Assembly: GCA_003352285.1 (NCBI GenBank)
Contig: QQVN01000003.1
Coordinates: 328,490 to 392,489 of the forward strand
Direction: 5' to 3'
Source of the DNA: Thermoproteota archaeon
Lineage (GTDB): Archaea; Thermoproteota; Nitrososphaeria; Nitrososphaerales; Nitrosopumilaceae
Length of the DNA: 64,000 nucleotides
The notes under the pieces were generated by a model. It made no database searches. It was not told where the DNA came from and saw nothing but the letters and a program-made list of their open reading frames with translations. The first letter of the stretch is position 1. Each line of letters starts with the position of its first letter. The position numbers and the translations under genes are program-made. Shown in pieces: positions 51,315 through 60,767 of this stretch.

Positions 51315-52376
51315 TTGACTCTAAAACCTACCCTCTCACTTAGACGAATCAAACTCGTTTTGCTTTTTGGTCTTGTTATGACCAGCTTTGGTATTTTGCT
51401 AGTCACAGTAGGTGGAAGCTGGGATATTACAAATCATCTTCTAAACAAACCTGAGACATTTTTTTCTCCTCCTCATGCTTTGCTATACATTGGGGTTGCA
51501 ATAGCTCTGATAGGAACAATTGTTTCATTTTTCACCTGGCGAATCATATCTGATAAACAAAATTTCAAATCATCAATTTTGATTTCATTATTGGGAATGG
51601 CACTTCTTATTGGTGCCGGACCCTTTGATTTTGTCTGGCATTCAAATTTTGGATTGGATGGTTTGCTGAGTCCTCCTCATCTTACATTAATCACTGGAAT
51701 GCTGTTAACTGCAATTGGCTCACTCGTTGGAATTTTTAAATTCATAAAAGAAAAAAATGATTCTCGATTCAACTATCTTTCTGTACTTGCTGTTTTACCA
51801 ATTTGGCTATCTGCATCAGGATTGTTTCATTCTGGTTCATTACCATTTTCAAATACTGAATTTTTTAATTTCAACCCAGATCCAACTTTTGCAGTACTCT
51901 TTGCAAGTGTTGCATTTCCATTTCTTGTATCTTTTTGTTTGTTGCTAAGCTCTGCAGTTTCAAAATATCAGTTTGGAGTCCTTTCAGTAACTGGATTTTT
52001 GTTTTTAGTGGTTAGCTCCTTTACTGCAATTCTTCCAAACTCTGCAATACTATTTACCATTCCTTTTTATTTTCTAAGCTTGATTCCAATTATTTCTGCA
52101 GATCTATTGTTACGATTTGTTAATCATCATAAGCAATCTGTATTATTTGTTGGTGGAATTTTGGGTGCTTCTTTTCTAGCGATATATTTTCCATTAACTA
52201 CTTTTACCTATAATGAAATTCTAACACAACAAACCGTTTGGCCTAGCTTAATTCCCCAAGTATACTTTGAAATGATAACTGATGTTTTTTTGATTACTCT
52301 AATACCTGCAGTTGTAATGGGAATTGTTGGGGTAATATTTGCAAAAAGAGTTTGCAATAAAATTTTAGCTAGCTGA
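51315..52376 (+). CDS. Multi-helix membrane protein, unknown function
   Basis: A 353-residue protein starting at TTG with about ten membrane helices; a SPPHALLYIGVA, FDFVWH, LLSPPHLTLITGMLL pattern places Ser-Pro-Pro-His twice in loops, which could hold a metal or heme. No named family. The preceding exported protein may be its partner. Confidence 0.65.
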   Translation: MTLKPTLSLRRIKLVLLFGLVMTSFGILLVTVGGSWDITNHLLNKPETFFSPPHALLYIGVAIALIGTIVSFFTWRIISDKQNFKSSILISLLGMALLIGAGPFDFVWHSNFGLDGLLSPPHLTLITGMLLTAIGSLVGIFKFIKEKNDSRFNYLSVLAVLPIWLSASGLFHSGSLPFSNTEFFNFNPDPTFAVLFASVAFPFLVSFCLLLSSAVSKYQFGVLSVTGFLFLVVSSFTAILPNSAILFTIPFYFLSLIPIISADLLLRFVNHHKQSVLFVGGILGASFLAIYFPLTTFTYNEILTQQTVWPSLIPQVYFEMITDVFLITLIPAVVMGIVGVIFAKRVCNKILAS

Positions 52377-52833
52377 CTGTAATCTTGATGGTCTTTCCTT
52401 CAGATAATGCCTCTGGTTCACTAAAACTCTTCCAGACAAAAATGTCTGCTGTATATGTTCCAGGAGAATCTGGAGTCCAGGATCTTGCCTGGCTAAATGT
52501 TTGAGATGGTTGAAGCGTTCCCGTTGACCATCCTAGTGATACTATGATGTTATCCTCATTTCGAATCTGAACAATGTACACAAAATCTTGTATCGTGCCT
52601 TGCTTGTTTGTCACCTCTGAGGCTATCTGAACCTGTTGATTTACATTCACATTTTCAGAAACAGGAGAATTAAACGCATTAACTAGCCTTGGAAACTCAA
52701 TTGGAACCCGCTCTAAGGGGTCTAATGCGTAGACTTGGGGGATGAGCATTATTCCTATAACGCACATCATCAAGGCAAGCGATCTTATCACGTCCCTTTC
52801 AAATGTTTTAGATACTAAAGCCTTTGCGTACAA
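52369..52833 (-). CDS. Small secreted Ig-like protein
   Basis: A 154-residue protein with a signal peptide (ending VYALD) and a beta-sandwich with the pattern VNVNQQVQIASEV, NIIVSLGWS, SPGTYTADIFVWKSF. Similar modules occur in thaumarchaeal surface proteins that lack the P-x-WIK repeats. The start codon is TTG or, nearer, ATG. Overlaps the converging membrane gene by eight bases. Confidence 0.7.
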   Translation of the reverse strand: MYAKALVSKTFERDVIRSLALMMCVIGIMLIPQVYALDPLERVPIEFPRLVNAFNSPVSENVNVNQQVQIASEVTNKQGTIQDFVYIVQIRNEDNIIVSLGWSTGTLQPSQTFSQARSWTPDSPGTYTADIFVWKSFSEPEALSEGKTIKITVS

Positions 52834-52837
52834 ATTT

Positions 52838-54313
52838 TTATTTAGTTATAGTCGAACTTTTCAATCCTGAATCGATTATTAGATTTTCAGTCATTGGTTT
52901 TGATGTGATCTTTTTGCCCGGATTCAAAATATTATGTGGGTCAAACTCTTTTTTGAGAATTTTAAAGATGGTATAGTTTTGATTCCCATATTGTTTTCTA
53001 ACAAATTCTGATCTTGCCAAGCCATCTCCATGCTCGCCTGTGATGCTTCCCCTAACACTGATGATTCTTTTGAAATAGTGTTGGGCAATACTTCGAATTG
53101 TTTGCGCACTTTGATTTTTCATAATTAGTCTAACATGTAAATTTCCGTTTCCTGCATGGCCATAGATTATAGATCTGCATTTGTATTTTTTTTCTATTTG
53201 GTGTATTGTTTCTAAAATCACTCGTAGCTCCTTTACTGGAACAGTTCCATCCTCAATTATGTGAAATGACCTTTCTTTTTTTGATATCTTTTTGAGGCTA
53301 TATGCCAAAGAAGAGTCTCTGTACTTCCACCACGTGTTGATTTCTTTATCCTTTGTTATCTTTTTGAATACTTTACCGTGGATGTGCTGTGTTTTGAATT
53401 GATACTTGTTGTTTGAATCATACTCTAAAAATAGCATTGCACCAATATTTTTTGAAAACTTTTCTGGAATGCTTTCTATGGTGTTTTTATCGACATATTC
53501 AAGGGCAACTGGATTACTTTTTACGATATAATGACAGTCATTTAGTGCATCGAGTGCAGATTTGTATTCTAGTAAATACAGGATTCGTTTTTTTGGTTTA
53601 TCATAGATCTTTAACTTTGCAGAAAGAATTACTCCAAGCGTTCCTTCAGAGCCTGCAATAATCTTTGGAACATCATCAAGATTCGTTATTCTATCTAATC
53701 TGTACCCACAGGAGTTTTTTGTAACTTTTGGGAATTTTTCTTTGTTTATCCTTTTGGCAAGGCTGAGAATTTTTTGTGTGGTTTTGCTTTTTGTTGGAAA
53801 TTTGATGACTTTGCCTTCTCCATTGACTATGGTAATCTCTAAAAGATTGTCAATTATTGCACCATACCTTAATGACCTGCTTCCACTAGAGTTGTTTCCA
53901 ATCATTCCTCCAATTGCACAATAAGAGCCAACTGAAGGATTTGGTCCAAAAATTTTTCCTTTACTCGATAGTGCCTTGTCTAAAATCCCCTTTTGTACTC
54001 CTGGCTCTAGAGTTACATAATTCCTTGAGAGTGAAAACTTGGAAAAATTTCTCATATCTAAGATGATGCCGCTTCCTAGAGCACTACCTACTAGGCCTGT
54101 GCCTGCTCCTCTGGGTACTATTGGAATTTTATTTTTTACCGCAAACTTTACGATACTAATGACATCCTTTCTGTCTTTTGGAATCACTACTATACGTGGA
54201 AAGACCTGATATGAGCTAGAATCTACAGAGTAAAATGCTAGTACTTCTTTTTGAGTAAAGATTTCTCCTTTGATAATTTTTGAGAGTTTTAGCTTTAGTA
54301 ATTTTGAATTCAT
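52838..54313 (-). CDS. GlcD-type FAD-linked oxidase (glycolate oxidase / D-lactate dehydrogenase family)
   Basis: About 491 residues from the ATG at 54313, which sits five bases after the HD gene ends; a longer frame upstream would overlap that gene. FAD-binding PCMH motifs: IPIVPRGAGTGLVGSAL, ILDMRNFS, GPNPSVGSYCAIGGMIGNNSSGSRSLRYG, GSEGTLGVI; and a C-terminal FAD-oxidase end with HAGNGNLHVRL and TGEHGDGLARSE. It should oxidise a 2-hydroxy acid to a keto acid. Electron acceptor unknown. Confidence 0.9.
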   Translation of the reverse strand: MNSKLLKLKLSKIIKGEIFTQKEVLAFYSVDSSSYQVFPRIVVIPKDRKDVISIVKFAVKNKIPIVPRGAGTGLVGSALGSGIILDMRNFSKFSLSRNYVTLEPGVQKGILDKALSSKGKIFGPNPSVGSYCAIGGMIGNNSSGSRSLRYGAIIDNLLEITIVNGEGKVIKFPTKSKTTQKILSLAKRINKEKFPKVTKNSCGYRLDRITNLDDVPKIIAGSEGTLGVILSAKLKIYDKPKKRILYLLEYKSALDALNDCHYIVKSNPVALEYVDKNTIESIPEKFSKNIGAMLFLEYDSNNKYQFKTQHIHGKVFKKITKDKEINTWWKYRDSSLAYSLKKISKKERSFHIIEDGTVPVKELRVILETIHQIEKKYKCRSIIYGHAGNGNLHVRLIMKNQSAQTIRSIAQHYFKRIISVRGSITGEHGDGLARSEFVRKQYGNQNYTIFKILKKEFDPHNILNPGKKITSKPMTENLIIDSGLKSSTITK

Positions 54314-54317
54314 TAAT

Positions 54318-55652
54318 TTAGAGTTGAATCCTGTAATAGTCCCATCTTTCAGGATCAAATAATGCAACAAACTCTGCATTCTCATGACTCTCTACACGTT
54401 TTCTAATTACGTCTCGCAGTGCAAAGCTTGTTAGATACTTGAATTTTTTTGCATGAGCTTGCATTGTAAACAAGTGTCTCATCTCACTTCCACCACGCAG
54501 TCCCCAGTATCCCATCTTCAATGCAACTGGTTCTAAGAATGCAGTATTGTTTAATCCGTAATTTTCATCTCTTATCTCCGGTCTGAGAGTATATCCTTCA
54601 AGTGGACCGCCCTTTGCAAAACCGATTATCTCCCCAGAGCAATCTCCTTTTCGTAATGTGTTTAAAATTATTTCAGGATTTTTTATTGACTGCTCAAAGT
54701 TTTCTCGATCAAATTGTAATGGCTTTGGAAGCTCAATATAGATATCATACAGTGTTTTGATAAATTCTTCATCGTTTCTTGTGCTCATCTTTTCAATTAC
54801 AGGCACAAGTTTTAGGTTATCGTATATGTAATCGCCTTGAATTTGTATCTCTCTTTCTCTTAACTTAAAAAATGACAAAACATTATCCATAAAGTTTTTT
54901 CTCATTTCTTGAGGCAGTGACTTTAGAACTCTTTGGGTAAGAACTGCTTCACCGTTTAAGAGCGTTTCAAAGTATGAAACAGAACGCTGTGTGATAAGTG
55001 ATGGATGCCAACCAAGTGCATGGGCATTCTTTTTTGCCATGTCCATTCCTTTTGAAAAGTCGCCAAGAGTATACCCGCTAACTCTGTCTACAATTGATAA
55101 AAATTCTCCAAGCTGCATAAAGTGCAGTCTTGCTTGTTGATTGTTTCGTGTAATGTCTGAATTTTGAAAACATTCTTGGATTTTTTCTTCTGCATTTTTT
55201 TTCAGCTTGCCTGCCCAAGGAAATGTCGTTCTGTGAATCAAAACTTTGATGAGCTCAATATCTAATCCTGCAGAATCTAATAGTTCTCGTAATTTTCTAT
55301 CAAGGCTGATAAATTTAATGACGCTTTCTTCGTGTGGTTTGTCTACACTCTTTTGAGGATCAAAATCATGAAACAAAGCTGCAGCATAAAGGTACTTCAT
55401 ATCTTCATCTTTTATCTCATTTAATATGCTGTCCCATTTGGCAGCTAATAGTGTGACATATGTCACTTCTAATTCATGATCAATGTTATGATAACCAAAA
55501 TAATCTGACCCAAGTCCTTGTGAATTAAACAAATCAATCGTATAGTCTAACATCTCAGTATAGCAATCAGAATCTAGACCGCATTCTGATGCCAAAGTTC
55601 TAATTTCATTTCTTAAAGCGTGGGGGACCGCGACCCTTTGCATCATTATCAA
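54318..55652 (-). CDS. HD-domain phosphohydrolase fused to a possible acetyltransferase domain
   Basis: A 444-residue protein. The N-terminal part contains an HD-like metal phosphohydrolase (YHNIDHELEVTYVTLLAAKWD with AALFHDFDPQ, then VLIHRTTFPW). The C-terminal about 110 residues (GEIIGFAKGG to FKYLTSFALRDVIRKRVE) resemble GNAT acetyltransferases in order of strands and helix, though weakly. The FAD oxidase gene follows five bases later, so they are probably one operon. Confidence 0.7.
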   Translation of the reverse strand: MIMMQRVAVPHALRNEIRTLASECGLDSDCYTEMLDYTIDLFNSQGLGSDYFGYHNIDHELEVTYVTLLAAKWDSILNEIKDEDMKYLYAAALFHDFDPQKSVDKPHEESVIKFISLDRKLRELLDSAGLDIELIKVLIHRTTFPWAGKLKKNAEEKIQECFQNSDITRNNQQARLHFMQLGEFLSIVDRVSGYTLGDFSKGMDMAKKNAHALGWHPSLITQRSVSYFETLLNGEAVLTQRVLKSLPQEMRKNFMDNVLSFFKLREREIQIQGDYIYDNLKLVPVIEKMSTRNDEEFIKTLYDIYIELPKPLQFDRENFEQSIKNPEIILNTLRKGDCSGEIIGFAKGGPLEGYTLRPEIRDENYGLNNTAFLEPVALKMGYWGLRGGSEMRHLFTMQAHAKKFKYLTSFALRDVIRKRVESHENAEFVALFDPERWDYYRIQL

Positions 55653-55722
55653 AGTATGATTCTGGTTTTTAAAGTTGTATCAGGGGATGATTCTCTTGAG
55701 ATGAATTGAAACGATGTTTCAA

Positions 55723-56352
55723 TCAATGATGAGAATTTTGAAATGACACATCTGGCTTTGTTTTAAATGCAAAACGATATCCTATCAAGATTGCAATCAA
55801 TTCTAGGTACTCTACAAATGCTACTGTGTAAAAGTGAAGAATCCAGCCATCAAATGTGTCATTTAACACAGCAAACACTGCTGCAACCTGTGGAAATGCA
55901 AGAAATATTGCCATAAACAGGCCAATTATGCCATAAACCCACTCATGTGGTTGAATCTGCTCAGTCTGTTCTAGTAGTTCCTGTGGGTTTGAAAACTCTG
56001 CATGTTCTGTTTCTATTGAATTTTTGATATCAAGATATGTGGAGTTTCCTTGTTCAATTGCAAAGATTGTTCCACCCAATATGAGAAGAAAGAACACTGA
56101 TTGTGCATAGACTAACTTTCCCTTTTTGCCATGCTGAATTTTATCAATCTGTCTTTGGAAAATTACTCCAAACTTTCCAAGTTTGTTCTTTCTGATGAGC
56201 ACTATCATTAAAACTGAAATTGCTGAAATGATTCCAAACGAACCAAACCAGTCATCTGAAACATATTCTACAAAAACTAGTCTAACTGGAAGTAAAATAC
56301 CTGTCATAACAGAAAATACGATCAATCCTTCAAGGAAATTCTGTTTGTCCAA
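55723..56352 (-). CDS. Multi-helix membrane protein, paralogue of the one at 36803
   Basis: A 209-residue protein with about five membrane helices. It shares TGILLPVR, VSDDWFGSFG, GKFGVIFQRQI, EQGNSTY and C-terminal WILHFYTVAFVEYLELI with the protein at 36803. The family is unrecognised; the two loci do not share neighbours. Confidence 0.7.
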   Translation of the reverse strand: MDKQNFLEGLIVFSVMTGILLPVRLVFVEYVSDDWFGSFGIISAISVLMIVLIRKNKLGKFGVIFQRQIDKIQHGKKGKLVYAQSVFFLLILGGTIFAIEQGNSTYLDIKNSIETEHAEFSNPQELLEQTEQIQPHEWVYGIIGLFMAIFLAFPQVAAVFAVLNDTFDGWILHFYTVAFVEYLELIAILIGYRFAFKTKPDVSFQNSHH

Positions 56353-56469
56353 TAAGAAATTCTTTTAAAAAAATGTGATTTGAGGTGTAGCTTTACCAGT
56401 ATGAACAACAATTGTTTGTCTATTCATGACACACGAATGAACTAATCCTCTTTGGCCGTCTCTTCTTTT

Positions 56470-56694
56470 ATGAAAACAAAACAGGCTTTATCAATGAAGA
56501 AAAATACTCAAAATCTTTACAACGATATACTGTCTCTGCTTGACAAAGATGGTGTAACAAAAAAAGAGATCGTTGAGCAATTACAAGAAAAGCACAAAGT
56601 CGCTCCCTCTGAAATTCGAAATTCTATGAGACAAGTCAGAGCGGATTTTTTAAAGAAATTAAATGTCCTTCAATCAGGTGTGGTTAGAATCTAA
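56470..56694 (+). CDS. Small HTH-like hypothetical protein
   Basis: About 74 residues from the ATG at 56470 (a TTG lies 18 bases upstream and an ATG 21 bases downstream). KKEIVEQLQEKHKVAPSEIR looks like an HTH. Short, basic and probably DNA-binding, but no family recognised. Confidence 0.55.
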   Translation: MKTKQALSMKKNTQNLYNDILSLLDKDGVTKKEIVEQLQEKHKVAPSEIRNSMRQVRADFLKKLNVLQSGVVRI

Positions 56695-56752
56695 CCCTTT
56701 TTTCTTATTTTTACAGTAAGATTCAATACAATAGTTATTTTTTTTAAAACAC

Positions 56753-57148
56753 ATGCAATGTGAGAATATTTTGGAGTTAATCTCTGATAATGCCACATCA
56801 TTAGATTTTTCACTTGATATCAATGAGCAAAAATTCAATCTAAGGAATGTCTCTATAAAAAAATCAACAACTCCTGTCAATTCTCCAACTCTGCGAGGTG
56901 GAGTTTACTTTTCTGATAAGATAGCATACAAGATGAAAGCAACAGTTGATGATACCAGTATAGTCTCAAAATTATCACAATTCATGCTAGGTCCTAATAC
57001 TGATTATCATCCACTTGAAATCATGACTAGCATATCTGAAGATGGTGCAAAAAAAGCAGTCTCAATCAAGGCATACTTGACTAATTCAATGCAGAGCTCA
57101 TCTCATGTTGAGCTAAATCTTATCGTTGTAAACTCTGAATATTCCTAG
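56753..57148 (+). CDS. Hypothetical soluble protein
   Basis: A 131-residue protein with alternating strands (FSLDINEQKFNLRNVSIKK; VSIKAYLTN; SHVELNLIVVN), which could be a small beta-barrel. No family, signal or membrane helix. It converges on the DnaJ gene by four bases. Confidence 0.6.
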   Translation: MQCENILELISDNATSLDFSLDINEQKFNLRNVSIKKSTTPVNSPTLRGGVYFSDKIAYKMKATVDDTSIVSKLSQFMLGPNTDYHPLEIMTSISEDGAKKAVSIKAYLTNSMQSSSHVELNLIVVNSEYS

Positions 57149-57690
57149 CTTAGATACTTGTCATACTGCTCTTTTTTGTCAGGATCTGATAATACCTCAT
57201 AGGCCCTGTTTATCTCTGACATTTTATCCTCTGATGATTTGTCTTTTGTTCTATCTGGGTGCAATTCCTTTGCAAGCTGTCTAAACTTTGTCTTGATTTC
57301 ATTTTGAGTTGCAGTCTTTGGAACTCCAAGCACCTCGTAAAAATTTGGCAGATTTGATTCTTCCAAGTCCTTTCTAAAGTTATCATCAAATTTCTTCTTT
57401 TTTGAAGTAAAGTCTTCATAGTCATCTGTCCAATCAGAATGATACTTTTCATAATCTCTATCCTTTTTAGAGCCTAGATTTTTTTTATCATACTCTAACT
57501 TTTTTCTAAAGATAATCTCCCTTGTGATGTAGAGTATAATCCCAGTTACCACAATAATTGATACCGAAAAGAGTATGATTAGCTCTGTCATGGTAAGGTC
57601 TGGTACATCATCTGTAGCGTTTGATTCCTGAGCAGATACACCTTGAATAAACATCAAGTATGCAAATCCAACCAGTAGAAATTTCTTCAT
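57145..57690 (-). CDS. Membrane-anchored DnaJ-domain protein
   Basis: A 181-residue protein with a signal peptide-like start, one membrane helix (about 34-56), a charged linker, and a C-terminal J domain (about 117-180) with FYEVLGVPKTATQNEIKTKFRQLAKELHPDRT, HPD at 144-146. The orientation places the J domain on the cytosolic side. It could bring Hsp70 to the membrane. Ten bases separate it from the upstream Lrp gene. Confidence 0.88.
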   Translation of the reverse strand: MKKFLLVGFAYLMFIQGVSAQESNATDDVPDLTMTELIILFSVSIIVVTGIILYITREIIFRKKLEYDKKNLGSKKDRDYEKYHSDWTDDYEDFTSKKKKFDDNFRKDLEESNLPNFYEVLGVPKTATQNEIKTKFRQLAKELHPDRTKDKSSEDKMSEINRAYEVLSDPDKKEQYDKYLS

Positions 57691-57700
57691 GATGGTTTAC

Positions 57701-58138
57701 CTATGTTAATCTAAAATCTTCTTTTACCGTATTGAGAACTACGTGTGTGATTGTGTTTTCTACATTTGGAATTGATGATAAACTCTTCACAAATGAGCTC
57801 AAATCACTTCTTCCCTTAAATTTTGCAATGATTAACGTATCTGTACTTCCAGTAATATCATACACTGCACAAACATTCTCAATTCCTGATAGTTTCTCTT
57901 CTACTTGGACTAACTTGTCTTTTTTTGCTACCACTTCTATAATCGCAGTAAGATGATATCCAAGCTGCTCATCATCTAGCCTTGCTGAATAACCTTTGAT
58001 AATCTTCTGCTTTTCTAGCTTTTTTATTCGAGATAATACTGTAACAGTTGACATTCCAAGCTTTAGTGATAGTTGTCTTGCAGATAATCGTGCATCTACT
58101 AACAGATTCCTGAGAATCTTCTCATCAATCTCATCCAT
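57701..58138 (-). CDS. Lrp/AsnC family transcription regulator
   Basis: A 145-residue Lrp-type regulator: HTH DEKILRNLLVDARLSARQLSLKLGMSTVTVLSRIKKLEK and the RAM/ASNC ligand domain YHLTAIIEVVAKKDKLVQVEEKL with VYDITGSTDTLIIAKFKGRSDLSSFVKSL. Ligand unknown, often an amino acid. The DnaJ membrane gene lies ten bases downstream. Confidence 0.9.
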   Translation of the reverse strand: MDEIDEKILRNLLVDARLSARQLSLKLGMSTVTVLSRIKKLEKQKIIKGYSARLDDEQLGYHLTAIIEVVAKKDKLVQVEEKLSGIENVCAVYDITGSTDTLIIAKFKGRSDLSSFVKSLSSIPNVENTITHVVLNTVKEDFRLT

Positions 58139-58217
58139 GATGTATGTTGAGTAATCAAGTAAAAATACATTTAGTTTTTTTTGATTTTTTTGAATGAATG
58201 TAAATCAATACTGAGAT

Positions 58218-58604
58218 TTATTCAGTAATTGTCTTAACCAGTTTTGTCAATGAGAATGGTTTTTGCAGAAATTGAACTCTGTCTTTAAAGGAATCAGAAT
58301 TTTTCTCTGCTGTTAATCCATATGCTGATGCAAAAACAATCTTTTGACTTGGTTTTGTCTTTAGAATCTCTTCAGCTGCCTGGGAACCTGTGACCTTTGG
58401 CATTGATTGATCTAAAATTACAACATCAAATGGATTTTTGTCTAATTGTTCAAACTCTTTTTTTCCAGCAGAGCTCTTGTATGTGTCAATACACTCCTGT
58501 CCATCTTTTGTGAGTACTACTTTGTGGCCATACTTTGATAGTATTCGCTCATACTGTAATGCAGTATACTGATTGTCTTCTGCAATGAGAATGTTTAGAC
58601 TCAT
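58218..58604 (-). CDS. Stand-alone response regulator receiver
   Basis: A 128-residue single receiver with ILIAEDNQYTAL (E9, D10), phosphosite D65 (VVILDQSMPKVTG), FASAY and K in QKPFS. It is a close relative of the receiver at 26014, sharing the long insertion before the phosphosite. No output domain. Confidence 0.9.
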   Translation of the reverse strand: MSLNILIAEDNQYTALQYERILSKYGHKVVLTKDGQECIDTYKSSAGKKEFEQLDKNPFDVVILDQSMPKVTGSQAAEEILKTKPSQKIVFASAYGLTAEKNSDSFKDRVQFLQKPFSLTKLVKTITE

Positions 58605-58673
58605 TATCTTACCTCTATATCATTGAGAGTTTAACACACGTATGTTTAAAATAAACAGACAGGGATTCTCTGT

Positions 58674-58901
58674 ATGGTTACTATTGGTGAGCTGGTCCAA
58701 AAAGGAAAATCTCGTCTCCAAGATGGTGACTTTGAGGGTGCACTGGCTTTTTTTGATCAAGCGTTACTGCAAGACCAAACTAATCCTGATCTTTGGAATC
58801 TAAAAGGTGTCACTTTACGTAGTATGGGAAGATACGATGAGGCAGTAGAATGCTTTAACAAATCCCTCGAATTGGATCCTCGAGACAAACAAGCATCATA
58901 A
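58674..58901 (+). CDS. Short TPR protein
   Basis: A 75-residue protein with two TPR units (VQKGKSRLQDGDFEGALAFFDQALLQDP-like and LWNLKGVTLRSMGRYDEAVECFNKSLELDP). It may bind partner proteins. A longer TPR protein follows at 58977. Confidence 0.8.
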   Translation: MVTIGELVQKGKSRLQDGDFEGALAFFDQALLQDQTNPDLWNLKGVTLRSMGRYDEAVECFNKSLELDPRDKQAS

Positions 58902-58976
58902 TTTTGTGTACTCTTAACCAAGGGTTAATGTATGAGATTTATCAAATGTTAATTGATTCTGTTGGGCAAAAGGGTT

Positions 58977-59456
58977 ATGCAGCTATTAATGGAAGCATAT
59001 GATTTGTGTGAAGATGGTAACTTTGATGAGGCCTTGAAAATTTATGACAAGGCACTAAATGAAGAACCAGAAAACATTCAAGCATTAATTGATAAAGCAG
59101 TTACACTACAAACCATGCAAAGATACAAGAGTGCACTAAAGGTTTACCAATCTGCACTCAAAATAGATTCCAAAAATACTGATCTTCTAGTTAACCTTGG
59201 TTCTTTACTGCATACGATGAAAAAATATGATGAGGCAATCTCATACTATGACAAGGCAATTCGAATCGATAAAAAATCTGCAATGGCACTAGCATACAAG
59301 GGCCTTTCACTAGGTGAGATGGGAAAACTCCAAGACGCAATATCATACTTTAAGAAAGCACTGGCAATTGACAAAGACTATGACCTGCCAAATATCAGTA
59401 CAGAAATAGCTAAAGACTTGCTAAAATCAATAAAGAAAGAATCTAAAAAACAGTAA
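58977..59456 (+). CDS. TPR protein
   Basis: About 159 residues from the ATG at 58977 (a second ATG at 58989 is possible). Four TPR units: AYDLCEDGNFDEALKIYDKALNEEP, ALIDKAVTLQTMQRYKSALKVY, DLLVNLGSLLHTMKKYDEAISYY and ALAYKGLSLGEMGKLQDAISYFKKAL. It ends in a lysine tail overlapping the small C2H2 gene on the other strand. Protein-protein scaffold. Confidence 0.85.
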   Translation: MQLLMEAYDLCEDGNFDEALKIYDKALNEEPENIQALIDKAVTLQTMQRYKSALKVYQSALKIDSKNTDLLVNLGSLLHTMKKYDEAISYYDKAIRIDKKSAMALAYKGLSLGEMGKLQDAISYFKKALAIDKDYDLPNISTEIAKDLLKSIKKESKKQ

Positions 59457-59616
59457 CATCGCCTGGTGCTGGCTCGCGTTTTTGAGTCTGTTCATGAAAC
59501 TCAAAGAATTCCTTATGTGCTGATTTTTGGTGCTTTTGCATCTCGTCAATACTTTTGAATTTTTCATGGCACAGGTAACATTTTGGATCTGCTTCATCAA
59601 CTAGAGGAAGTACCAT
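59443..59616 (-). CDS. 57-aa C2H2 zinc-finger protein
   Basis: A 57-residue protein with one C2H2 finger (CYLCHEKFKSIDEMQKHQKSAH; C-x2-C and H-x4-H) in an acidic frame, with the spacing of the fingers at 16389. Start is ATG 59616; TPR and menaquinone genes surround it. It overlaps the TPR gene by 14 bases. Confidence 0.68.
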   Translation of the reverse strand: MVLPLVDEADPKCYLCHEKFKSIDEMQKHQKSAHKEFFEFHEQTQKREPAPGDVTVF

Positions 59617-59669
59617 GATACTGTATATCCTCTCTCAAGTTATATATTTGCAGATTCGGTGAGGTGATT

Positions 59670-60767
59670 ATGTTAGAGCAACTAATCGGTCAATCAAAGG
59701 CACTTGAGAAGGCAATAGCTGGAGAGGAATTATCCTTTGATGACGGAATGGAGCTGCTAAATTATGATAATCTTCACATGCTTGGCGCAGTAGCAGATAT
59801 CACTCGAAAAAAACTAGTTGGCGATACTGTAACCTTTGCAGCATCATACTACATGAATTACACAAACGTTTGTGCTGCAAGCTGCCAGATGTGTGCCTTT
59901 TATCGTAAAGGTGACGAAGAAGATGCCTACACACTGACTCCTGAGCAAATTGAGCAAAGAGTTGGAATCGCAAAAAACATGGGCGCTACTGAAGTTCACA
60001 TTGTTGGAGGATTTCATCCAAAATTACCACTTGACTATTACGAAGACATGATGCGAATTATCAAAAAGAATCATCCCGATTTGAATATCAAAGCATTTAC
60101 TGCTGCAGAGATCTTCTATCTTTCAAAACTAACAAAAATTTCTACTAAAGAAATCTTATCTAGACTAAAAGATGCAGGTCTTGACTCTATGCCTGGTGGA
60201 GGAGCAGAACTATTTCATCCAGATATTAGACAAAAGATTGTTCGTGGAAAGTGTAGTGGACAAGAATGGCTAAACACCATCGAAGAAGCACATAATCTTG
60301 GGATTCAGAGCAACGTTACAATGCTGTATGGTCACATTGAAAAACCAGAACACATAGTTGATCATCTAATAAAAATTCGCGAACTGCAAAAAAAGACAAA
60401 TGGATTTTTAACATTAATTCCATTAAAGTTTAGTCTTGATAATACTGAGCTAGAGCAAGAGAACCTTGTTACTCATGAATCATCATCAATCTATGATCTA
60501 AAAGTTATTGCATTGTCTCGATTGATGCTTGCAGGTGTGTTAAACAACATCTCTGTATACTGGGTTGCCTTTGGCAAAAAGCTAGCTCAAGTTGCACTAT
60601 CAAATGGTGGAAGTGACTTGGTTGGAACAGCATTCTCTGAGGAGATTTATCGTGCTGCAGGAAAGCCTACTGATTCCTCAGTGTTAGAGCTTGCAAACAT
60701 GGTAAAAGAGATTGGACGCGTTCCCGCTCAGAGAAACACTCACTTTAAAGTTCTAAAAAAATTCTAG
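59670..60767 (+). CDS. mqnE: Radical SAM aminofutalosine synthase (MqnE-like)
   Basis: About 365 residues. The radical SAM cluster is C68-x3-C72-x2-C75 (NVCAASCQMCAFYR). The block SMPGGGAELFHPDIRQKI, SNVTMLYGHIE and FLTLIPLKF is typical of MqnE (GGGAEIF) rather than CofH. It joins inosine-like and chorismate-derived units in the futalosine route to menaquinone. The ATG at 59670 follows GAGGTGA; a GTG six bases earlier is less likely. MqnD is encoded nearby. Confidence 0.78.
   Translation: MLEQLIGQSKALEKAIAGEELSFDDGMELLNYDNLHMLGAVADITRKKLVGDTVTFAASYYMNYTNVCAASCQMCAFYRKGDEEDAYTLTPEQIEQRVGIAKNMGATEVHIVGGFHPKLPLDYYEDMMRIIKKNHPDLNIKAFTAAEIFYLSKLTKISTKEILSRLKDAGLDSMPGGGAELFHPDIRQKIVRGKCSGQEWLNTIEEAHNLGIQSNVTMLYGHIEKPEHIVDHLIKIRELQKKTNGFLTLIPLKFSLDNTELEQENLVTHESSSIYDLKVIALSRLMLAGVLNNISVYWVAFGKKLAQVALSNGGSDLVGTAFSEEIYRAAGKPTDSSVLELANMVKEIGRVPAQRNTHFKVLKKF

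Noticed and set aside
56398..56416. AACAATTGTTT dyad upstream of the HTH-like gene
   Set aside because: Central ATTG is shared with the operator but the TTTAC/GTAAA arms are absent.
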